Below, piece by piece: positions 1 through 6,957 of a DNA stretch of 64,000 nt (positions within the stretch are counted from its first letter, which is position 1; every line of letters begins with the position of its first letter). The notes beneath the pieces are model-generated. The model was not told the origin of the DNA, did not search any database, and saw nothing but the letters and a program-made list of their open reading frames with translations. Made by a program: the position numbers and the translations under genes. This DNA comes from Segetibacter sp. 3557_3 (GTDB lineage Bacteria > Bacteroidota > Bacteroidia > Chitinophagales > Chitinophagaceae), in the NCBI RefSeq assembly GCF_004354985.1, contig NZ_SMSK01000004.1, positions 62,001-126,000 of the forward strand, read 5' to 3'.

Positions 1-1
1 G

Positions 2-649
2 TTTAACAAACTCGAAGCGTACACTTTCGATTAAGCTTTGATCTATTTTGTCGATATCGTCGGAAGAGGCTCGGGTGGATATGATTTCCGTTTCATGGTA
101 GCGTATGTTTATCGTAACGGTAACAAGTTTCTTTTTAAAGACATTGGCAAAATATTGTTTGATCGCTTCGAACTCCTCGCGCACGTTTGGATTCGCTATG
201 GTAAACTTTACCTCCTTTTGCAATTCTTCGATAAAGATCGCGAACGATACCTGGGCACTTTGAAAGGAAAGCGCATCAAACGGTACTTTCATTGTTTTTA
301 TCAGCACCCGTTCAACCTTCGGTAGTGTTGTTATCACTTCAGGAGGTGCTAACTCCGCTTTACGGTTAATTGCCGGACTGTACCGGGCAGGTTGTTCCCG
401 AACGGTATACGCGGGTTGTTTCTTCAGTTCGATACCTTTCAACAATTGGATGGTATCAAGGGTTCTGAACCGTATGGATTTGATATCCATAAATTGAAGT
501 AAGGCTTGTTCTGTTGAAGCCGTTTGCGGCTGTACATGATAATTCAGCACTTCACAAACAACGATTCCATTGTCTTCGGCGTAGTCCAGTACCCGAACTC
601 TCCAGGCAACATCTTCTTTAAATCGTTCCGCTTCAATTGGCAGGTCAAT
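2..649 (-). pseudogene. C-terminal segment of the TOTE helicase after an in-frame stop (partial)
   Basis: Directly after the TGA at 650-652 the same frame stays open for 216 codons to the window edge. It reads like a folded protein (for example AWRVRVLDYAEDNGIVVCEV, then a charged helical tail). The first ATG is only at 488-490, about 53 codons in, so a separate gene would lose the opening of this domain. I infer that TGA replaced a sense codon such as TGC or TGG. I do not recognise a catalytic motif in this part. Confidence 0.6.
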
Positions 650-1936
650 TCAAGCTATCGGCAGGGGATAAGACCCGGAGTTGATGTATACTTTGTCGTC
701 GTTGAAAGTTAAGGTTAACTCATCGAAGCGTTTCAGTTGTCCGGTCCCGAGCAACGTTTGGTAATGCCGGTTCCGTTGCTTAAATAAGTCTTCCAAATAG
801 TCGATATATATATCACGATAGTCATAAAGAACCGGGCAGGTCGCACCGCGTTGTACCCGGCCAAGGTATTGGATCAGCTTGTCTTCAAAAGCAAAAGGGT
901 AGGCCAGCACGAGGCAGTCCAGATCTGCGATGTCGGCGCCTTCGCCAATGAATTGCCCGGTGGTGATGATGACCTGAAAATTGCCACTGGTTACCTGTTG
1001 CAACAAGAGCTTTCTTGAAGCTTCGTTATCCTCCCCTGAAATGCAAATGACTTCGAAGCTGGTTTTTAAGTATTGATAAAGTACCCCGATATGTGCCTTA
1101 CGTTCTGTCAACACCAGCACTTTCCTGCCTGCGCGAACTTCGGTTTTGATATCGTCAACAATCAACCCGTTTCGTGCGCTGTCGTGCACAAGAACCTGTG
1201 AAAGCAGCTCTGGTTGGTCGGTTTTGTAATCGAATGGAACAAACAGGTTGGTTTCCCTGATTACCACAACGAGTTGCTGCGCATTGTGTGTGCCCGGCAA
1301 TGTTGGCCTCACCTGGTGTAAAACTTCGCCAATAAACGTAAAGATCAATCGTTCATCGTTGTTTTTACGTATCGGCGTAGCGGTTAAACCGTAAAAGTAA
1401 TAGCAATGAAAACGGTTGATCACCTGCCGGAAAGTTTTCGCGGGCACATGATGGCATTCATCCACGATGATGGTGCCGAAGGACTTGTAAAGTGCGTCCG
1501 AACTCGAGGCTGCGAGCGTTTGGATCATTGCCACCGTAACCTGTGTTCCGATCTTTTGTTCGCAGCCGGCTATTTTTCCAATGTGGGCCTCCGCTATACC
1601 CAGAAACGATTGAATACGTTCAATCCATTGCTCAAACAACTGTTTACGATGTACAATAATCAATGCCGGTTGTTGCCGCTGCGCCACTATGGCGAGGGCT
1701 ATGATGGTCTTACCTGAGCCTGGGGGTGCTACAATAACACCCATGTCTTTTTTAGCCGTTACTTCCACCGCATGCTGCTGGTAATCGTATAGGGTGCCCT
1801 TAAAAGAAAACCGGATTTCGGATGATTTAATACGTTGGTCATTTAACCGGTAGCTTATGTTATGGTCTCTACAGTAACTGAGCAACCTGCCAATAAAACC
1901 TCTTGGCAGCATGATCCAATCGCGTTGTTCATTCAA
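650..1936 (-). CDS. SF2 DEAD/DEAH helicase segment of the broken TOTE protein
   Basis: A 428-residue superfamily 2 ATPase. Visible motifs are the Walker A PPGSGKT (71-77), the Walker B DECH (159-162), TATP (185-188) and the arginine-finger motif QYLGRVQR (356-363). An LPRGF motif near residue 10 is the usual linker between primase and helicase in TOTE proteins. The frame begins at TTG rather than ATG, which fits a frameshifted continuation of the primase better than a true start. The reading frame continues downstream past its TGA with protein-like sequence. In intact relatives the helicase would translocate on DNA as part of a conflict or defence protein. Confidence 0.75.
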   Translation of the reverse strand: MNEQRDWIMLPRGFIGRLLSYCRDHNISYRLNDQRIKSSEIRFSFKGTLYDYQQHAVEVTAKKDMGVIVAPPGSGKTIIALAIVAQRQQPALIIVHRKQLFEQWIERIQSFLGIAEAHIGKIAGCEQKIGTQVTVAMIQTLAASSSDALYKSFGTIIVDECHHVPAKTFRQVINRFHCYYFYGLTATPIRKNNDERLIFTFIGEVLHQVRPTLPGTHNAQQLVVVIRETNLFVPFDYKTDQPELLSQVLVHDSARNGLIVDDIKTEVRAGRKVLVLTERKAHIGVLYQYLKTSFEVICISGEDNEASRKLLLQQVTSGNFQVIITTGQFIGEGADIADLDCLVLAYPFAFEDKLIQYLGRVQRGATCPVLYDYRDIYIDYLEDLFKQRNRHYQTLLGTGQLKRFDELTLTFNDDKVYINSGSYPLPIA

Positions 1937-2810
1937 TATTTTTATGGTAAGGTGCTATGCCCCACGTGCTTTTGCCAAGCCGCTTCTTAATGACATATTC
2001 AGCGTTAACGAAGTTCAGGCTTTCCCGAACGAACTGCACGATGGATGGAGTTAACTGGCGGCGCCGTAATTTGATCTCATTCGACAGGTCGATCTCAAGG
2101 GTATTAGTTACAGCGGAACTTTGCTTTACATCAGCATCCGGGTCTGGGAGCATTGCATGGAATAACTTTTCTAAATGTTCGATTGGTACGCGTTTGATCG
2201 ACGCTACTACATTCCATTGATCGGGATACATGACCATGGTAGCCGGATCAATAAAACCTGTATTCCCTACAGCCAGTGCTTTGTGCTGCAATGGCAACGC
2301 TATGAGGTTACCGAGGCCCTTGCCTGAATGCGCGTCCTGGTTGGGAAATAGCCTGTCGTAATTGGAGTTTTTGTCGAACGGCGAGATGATACCTGATATT
2401 TCGAGCAGGTGTAGTAAAAGTTTACGGCTTTTCCGTGCGGGATAGGGCTGATCAAAAAATACCCATACATGGCCACCTTTTCCGCTCCTTGAGCGCTCGA
2501 GGTATGCCGGTAAGTCGTGAGCAGAACAGGCGTCGAGGAATGTACGGCATTCGTCCTCCCAGGATTTTTTTGCCGCGCTTGTTTCATCAAAGTCAGCAAC
2601 GATAAACCAGGAAGTATTGTCTGTTAGCAGGGGATAGACCCCGATGGTTTCTTTACCAATGAGATGATTGACAATCCTGGTGTCGGTTAGTGCTGCATAT
2701 CGTTTATCGCGAAAGTTTTCAGCGAACCTCCCGAGGCTTTGTGTGTGGCAAACTGGTTCCAATCCATGTCGTACGCTGGCATATAGCCGCTCTTTCCATT
2801 CTTCTCCCAC
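1929..2810 (-). CDS. Primase segment of the broken TOTE protein
   Basis: This open frame holds the AEP-TOTE primase core. Motif I is ADFDE (residues 72-76, the two metal-binding aspartates). The SRSGKGGHVWVFF stretch (107-119) carries the family's conserved histidine. YDRLFPNQD (151-159) and GNLIALPLQ follow, all as expected for this family. The first 33 or so residues are out-of-frame sequence: the true N-terminus is in another frame, starting at 2887. The segment ends at a TGA overlapping the start of the helicase frame by 8 bases, a junction that is continuous in family members. It is therefore unlikely to be an independent gene. Primase activity, if any remained, would make or extend short primers. 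Confidence 0.7.
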   Translation of the reverse strand: MGEEWKERLYASVRHGLEPVCHTQSLGRFAENFRDKRYAALTDTRIVNHLIGKETIGVYPLLTDNTSWFIVADFDETSAAKKSWEDECRTFLDACSAHDLPAYLERSRSGKGGHVWVFFDQPYPARKSRKLLLHLLEISGIISPFDKNSNYDRLFPNQDAHSGKGLGNLIALPLQHKALAVGNTGFIDPATMVMYPDQWNVVASIKRVPIEHLEKLFHAMLPDPDADVKQSSAVTNTLEIDLSNEIKLRRRQLTPSIVQFVRESLNFVNAEYVIKKRLGKSTWGIAPYHKNIE

Positions 2811-2978
2811 CTGATGGCAAATACATCTTTCCGGCCGCGGAAAAGTGACTTAAACAGTTGTATTTGTTCGGGAGAATAATTATCCATGATTTCGTGCGGG
2901 TGCTTGGTAAATCCAACAAAATGATGGCTAAAGTAAGTTCTTGTGTAATATGAGGCAGTGTGGTGTCAGACTGGTATT

Positions 2979-3104
2979 GTCGGGGCGTGTCGCCATCCCG
3001 CCTGCGGACGGGAAGGGGACGGGCTGCGGGGTATTCCCGTCAGACTGGCGTCAGCCGTGCGGGCGCTCTAATCCCCGTCCGACAGATCATCCGGGCGGAC
3101 CTCA
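2979..3104. repeat. GC-rich dispersed palindromic repeat, copy 1
   Basis: The stretch is built from variants of CCCGTCCGACTGGCGCAGCC and its complement. Similar blocks lie at 4210-4270, 4590-4640, 4715-4790, 4865-4960, 9762-9835 and 59122-59160. It sits just upstream of the TOTE gene remnant. It encodes nothing recognisable, and its base composition is clearly richer in G+C than that of neighbouring genes. Confidence 0.7.
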
Positions 3105-3134
3105 CGCACACCACATTTCAGCGTTGGCACAATA

Positions 3135-3575
3135 CTAAGCGCCTTTTCCCTTGTGCCTCAATATAAATTGCTTTGGTGTTAACACCGGTAGCTGAACAGT
3201 AGCCTTTATATAGTCTTTGATGTTAGCCGTAATAAAATAATCAATGCCTTTTACTTCGAGAGCCGTGTGATATTGAACAGCATCCTCCAGGTCCTTAAAT
3301 CCGGCACGTAAGGCCTGACGGAAAGCAGCATTTGAAGTATTCACCAGTTGGGTATAGGTAAGCGTAAGCTCCATCAAGTCAATTATTTCACCTGCTGTAA
3401 GATTTTGCTTTTGTAATGCGTAAATCGTATTTACCAGATTATTTGCTGACGTAAACAGGGTGATCTGTTCAAGTGCGGCTGATTGTAATACGGCTTCTGC
3501 ATCTTTCCAATCTGCTGTTCGTTCAAGATATGCATCCAGGAAAACATTGGTGTCAATGAACACTTTATATGCCAT
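3135..3575 (-). CDS. PIN-domain ribonuclease toxin (VapC-like)
   Basis: A 146-residue PIN-domain protein. It opens with VFIDTNVFLDAYLERT, giving the first PIN aspartate (Asp8). Acidic residues follow in the middle (DLMELTLTY), and FKDLEDAVQYHTAL plus YFITANIKDY give the C-terminal acidic positions of a VapC-type nuclease. Family members cleave RNA, often tRNA, when freed from their antitoxin. It follows a small antitoxin gene with an 11-base overlap, so the pair is very likely co-transcribed and autoregulated. Length is normal. The RNA target cannot be told from sequence. Confidence 0.88.
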   Translation of the reverse strand: MAYKVFIDTNVFLDAYLERTADWKDAEAVLQSAALEQITLFTSANNLVNTIYALQKQNLTAGEIIDLMELTLTYTQLVNTSNAAFRQALRAGFKDLEDAVQYHTALEVKGIDYFITANIKDYIKATVQLPVLTPKQFILRHKGKGA

Positions 3576-3813
3576 ATTTATCGGTTAGGCGTTCTTCTTT
3601 TGTTTTTTTCCAGTCTATCTTAGGATGGGTAATTTTTCCATTGATGATGTTTTTAATCTTGTCAACCGCTGTTTTGTCAGCCGCATCTTTTTCAGGTAAT
3701 GAACCGATAAATTCTTCAATCATCTTACTTACACTTTTGCCTCTGGTTTGAGCAATCCGTTTTGCTTTTTTTACAACTTCCTTATTAATACTTAAAGTAA
3801 GTTTGGTAGTCAT
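3565..3813 (-). CDS. Antitoxin of the PIN toxin pair (DUF6364-like)
   Basis: An 82-residue protein starting MTTKLTLSINKEVVKKAKRI, the ribbon-helix-helix-like N-terminus typical of DUF6364 antitoxins that pair with PIN toxins in Bacteroidota. The N-terminal half should bind operator DNA. The charged C-terminal part (KITHPKIDWKKTKEERLTDK) probably wraps the toxin. It is the first gene of the pair and overlaps the toxin gene. The family name is from memory of the N-terminal pattern; the role as antitoxin is mainly from position. Confidence 0.82.
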   Translation of the reverse strand: MTTKLTLSINKEVVKKAKRIAQTRGKSVSKMIEEFIGSLPEKDAADKTAVDKIKNIINGKITHPKIDWKKTKEERLTDKYGI

Positions 3814-3829
3814 GATAATAAATTTACTA

Positions 3830-5270
3830 CAAGTTACGTATGTTTTAGAATTACACGTACAAGCCCCGGGGGGTCACTTGGTTCGAAGATGATGTTTGGC
3901 TTTTCTTCATACCCTGCTGCGTCGGAATAGGTGGGCGGGTAAAAAAAGAAGAAGAGTCGCTATCGATGCGCAGCCGTAATGTTGTTTTGGGATCGCAAGA
4001 AGCTTGCATTGTTTTGCGTTCCCGAACCTCAAGGCCAATGTTTTGCCAAGGGATCTGTCACCCACGAGTTGCGAATCAGGATCACGTAAAAGTATTTAGG
4101 GGCACAGCTATAAGAATTTGTTTCCGAATCTCATCTAGCCCGGTAACCCCATCAGGGATCTACCGCTCTTCACCACATTAATCCAAATGCCAACCCAAGG
4201 AACACCGCCGCAACGGCCCGCCCGGATGACTCCGGTCTGACGGGCCCGCCCGAGTGCGCAGCAGGCGGGCAAAAAGGAAGAGAAAACATAATTGGTACAA
4301 GAAATGCCATCCACAGCGGGATCATGCTAGAAGCACTAATTGGAATTTTAGGACGCACAAGAGGTCGCGAAATAGAAAATGATTGCTCTTGTTTCCGACT
4401 TGAAGTGGTTCTAAGAACCCGATCTATCCGTGTTCGGGGTGCCCTGCGGAACACCCCGAACAAAATTCAATCTCTGCTTTGGATTTGTTCCTGAACCCTC
4501 ATTCTGTTCGTGAATCCTTCAGGGAACCGCCGCACTTCACCACAGTACTACAAAAGCTTAATCAGGGAACCTCGCCGAGAACACCCGTCCGGATGACTCC
4601 GTTCGGACGGGCCCGTCCGACTGCGCAGCAGGCGGAGGCTGTTATTGTTCTTCCCCAACGCTTTGGGGATCTTTTTTGCCTTCCTGATTGCCTGCCCCGC
4701 CACGAGGGTAGAGGTTAGCCGGCGGGGGACAAGCCCCCGTCCGAACCCGGGTTCATCCGGGCGGGCGTCCGACTGGCGCAGCCGGGCGGGCAAAAAGGAA
4801 GAGAAAATATCATTAGATCTGAAACGTGATCCGAGTACGAATTTATTTGCGAGCAAAGGTTGCCTGCCCGCCATGAGGTGGAGGTTAGATGGCGGAGGGA
4901 CAGGACCCTCCGACTGCGCAGCCGAGCGGCGCCTGGCCGGATGAATCCGGTTCAGACGGCCAAAAAGGAAGAGAAAATATGATTTGTTCAGAGACGTGAT
5001 ACAAGAACGATTCTATTTGCGAGCAAAATGCCTTCAGGGAACACCTGCCCTTCACCACAGCACCAGAAAAGCTCACTGAGGGAACGCTCTGCCGCCCTAA
5101 TGATCATGGAGTACATCAAAAAAAAATCGCTTTGATTTCAGTTTAGTGAAACCGGTTTTTTTCATAAGGAAAGGAACAAGGGTTGCTGCATGTTAACGAT
5201 TGTGCTATTCCCCCGACTAGCCGACTTACAGTTGCTTGCATTTGCCAGCCAATAGCCGTATCTTAAAGAG
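3830..5270. repeat. Non-coding zone of degenerate dispersed repeats
   Basis: About 1.4 kb without a convincing gene. Several related blocks recur here. One is CTTCACCACA followed by a variant of AATCAGGGAACC. Another is the GC-rich CCCGTCCGACTG block. A third is AAAAAGGAAGAGAAAA (starts at 4271, 4792 and 4962, and again at 6631 as AAAAAGGAAGAGAGAA). CTTTGGGGATCTTTTTTGCC is shared with 6540-6590. These make up repeat units of roughly 250-400 bp, each carrying a different degree of decay. I see no transposase. Short open frames inside are repeat-derived. Confidence 0.7.
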
Positions 5271-5278
5271 AAAATGCT

Positions 5279-6073
5279 ATGGCCAGAGCTTTCTGCCTTC
5301 TAATAATAGTGGCTGCATGCAGCTATACTATTCCAGCCGGGAAACCTGATCTTCAAATGGCGGGTGCTTACCGTATGTTGACCCAGGTGTTTACCCGTGG
5401 GGAGCAAGACACCTCGTATGATGCCGCAAAGCAATTGAAAATCTATACGCCGCAGCATATGATGTACGCGAACATCTTGCCCGGAGGGGCTGACACCTTT
5501 TCCTCTTTTGGCGTGGGACGCTATTCGATAAAGGATGGGAAAGTTATTGAAGACATCTTCTACAGCGGCTCGGATACAAGTGTCAACAGTACTACCAGGT
5601 CGTACACCCTTGACATTACCAAATCCGCTAAAGGATATAAACAGGTGATCGACGCTATTGGAACCTCAAATGGACAGAAGTTGAAATTGACAGAGACCTA
5701 TGAACAGATTGGTTCAGCACAAAAATCACCTGTCGATGGTACATGGAAACTCGTGAAGGTGTATTCGGTTAGTGGAAAGGACACCACCGACAGTAAGGTC
5801 ACACAATACAAGACCTATTATGCCGGTCATTTTATATGGGGTCGCACCGCGCTGAACGACGCGGGTAAAAATGAAACGGCAGTTGGCTTCGGATCGTTTG
5901 AAATGAATGGACAGCAGAAATTGAGAGAGACTGTCTTTGCCTCCACCTATTCCGTCTTAAACGGACAAACAGTAGCAATTGATATCAAAATGAATGGCAC
6001 CGACAGCTATATACAAAGCTTTAATGTTTCAGATAATGAGGTACATACTGAGGTGTATAGCCGGCTGAAATAG
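5279..6073 (+). CDS. Secreted lipocalin-like protein of unknown function
   Basis: A 264-residue protein with a short hydrophobic N-terminus (FCLLIIVAAC), suggesting export; Cys14 could be a lipidation site but the lipobox is not classic. The rest is rich in beta-strand patterns. It seems to hold two related halves: residues about 25-125 (LKIYTPQHMMYANI, FGVGRYSI) and 150-260 (YKTYYAGHFIWGRT, VGFGSFEM). This suggests duplicated lipocalin-like beta-barrels. I chose ATG 5279; the ATG five bases upstream is in another frame. It stands alone between two repeat zones, so context gives no function. Confidence 0.75.
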   Translation: MARAFCLLIIVAACSYTIPAGKPDLQMAGAYRMLTQVFTRGEQDTSYDAAKQLKIYTPQHMMYANILPGGADTFSSFGVGRYSIKDGKVIEDIFYSGSDTSVNSTTRSYTLDITKSAKGYKQVIDAIGTSNGQKLKLTETYEQIGSAQKSPVDGTWKLVKVYSVSGKDTTDSKVTQYKTYYAGHFIWGRTALNDAGKNETAVGFGSFEMNGQQKLRETVFASTYSVLNGQTVAIDIKMNGTDSYIQSFNVSDNEVHTEVYSRLK

Positions 6074-6079
6074 CCCCGA

Positions 6080-6890
6080 TTAGTTTGATCGAAATTGCTG
6101 ACCGGAAGAGCCTGAAACGGGTTCAGGATTAACGGCAACTTGAACACTTTTAACACCCTCCAAATCAATGTGCTGCCCGGGGATCCTGAACCCACACAGT
6201 TTGGGGATCAGGATGACGGTTCGTTGTTTCACATCGCGATCACCCTCCAATAGCAATTTTTGCCACGGAATCCTGATCCCCTACGTAGTTGGGGACAGGC
6301 CGACGGTGCGGAGTTGGGAGGATGTTCTTTCTTTCAGAACGGGATGTTATGCCAGCGGATCCTGAACTGAATTCAGGATGACGATTCTTTGCTTCTCATG
6401 ACGATGGTCTTCCAATAGCTATGTTTTGCCGTGCTTTGTCTCCAAACATTGTCCCGGTCGTAAATCCTTCAATGAACCACTGCTCTTCACCACAGTACCA
6501 CAGAAGTCAAATCAGAGAACCCTGCCAGGAATGAGCTGTTATCATTCTCCCAAACGATGTTGGGGATCTTTTTTGCCTTCCTGTTGCCTGCCCCGCCTTG
6601 GGCGTTGAGGTTAGCTGGCGGGGGACAAGCAAAAAGGAAGAGAGAATGTTCTTAGCTCGGAAGCGTTTTACGAGTACGAATTGAGGTGCAAGTATATTAA
6701 TTGCGGCACGCACCCCAGTACAAGAGTGCGACCCGCCAACTCTGTTGGGGGCACGGCGCAACGATTTACAATTGAAATACCCAAGCCGGGTCCATAAGAA
6801 TCAATTACAAAACGACATGTAATTCAGAGTGTTGATTCATATCCATTAAAGTTCTTTTAACGGCTCGTACGTGCGTATTCGTAAGCTTTC
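6080..6890. repeat. Repeat-filled intergenic zone
   Basis: No convincing gene. The left part has alternating copies of a block around GGATCCTGAACCC and GGGGATCAGGATGACG (6178-6220, 6265-6300, 6355-6385). The right part (6420-6700) is another copy of the unit seen at 4480-5100, including CTTCACCACAGTACCACAGA and AAAAAGGAAGAGAGAA. At 6745-6765 GTTGGGGGCACGGCGCAACG also occurs at about 34100-34120. Confidence 0.65.
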
Positions 6891-6892
6891 AA

Positions 6893-6930
6893 ATAAAACA
6901 AAAACGGCCCGCAGCATTCTGCGGACCGTT
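6893..6930 (-). terminator. Rho-independent terminator of the CE15 esterase gene
   Basis: On the minus strand a 12-bp stem (AACGGTCCGCAG / CTGCGGGCCGTT, one G-T pair) with an AATG loop is followed by a T-rich tract. It lies 27 bases after the stop of the esterase gene. Confidence 0.9.
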
Positions 6931-6957
6931 ACTATATAAAACAGGATATCGGTAATC

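Larger units (their letters stand above)
1..2887 (-). pseudogene. TOTE-type primase-helicase, degraded; C-terminus runs off the window
   Basis: The whole stretch reads as one gene of the AEP-TOTE family: an archaeo-eukaryotic-type primase joined to a superfamily 2 helicase, found in conflict systems and mobile elements. The N-terminal 60 residues (ATG at 2885-2887, with LFKSLFRGRKDVFAIRWEK) are typical of the family. Three lesions interrupt it. A one-base loss near the AAA at 2712-2714 changes frame after GGSLKTF. A one-base gain near the T run at 1939-1943 changes frame again. An in-frame TGA lies at 650-652. The two shifts compensate, so the N-terminus, helicase and C-terminus share one frame. 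Sequencing error in short homopolymers could explain the shifts but not the TGA. Decay of the gene is my preferred reading. Confidence 0.75.

Noticed and set aside
38-325. A 95-codon open frame on the plus strand
   Set aside because: It lies opposite the protein-like C-terminal segment of the TOTE gene and has no recognisable domain.
650-652. Selenocysteine or recoded TGA in the TOTE helicase
   Set aside because: The gene also has two frameshifts and there is no selenoprotein context; decay or error is simpler.
3961-5076. Several open frames of 60-108 codons between the antitoxin and the lipocalin-like gene
   Set aside because: They follow the GC-rich repeats on both strands and change with each repeat copy.
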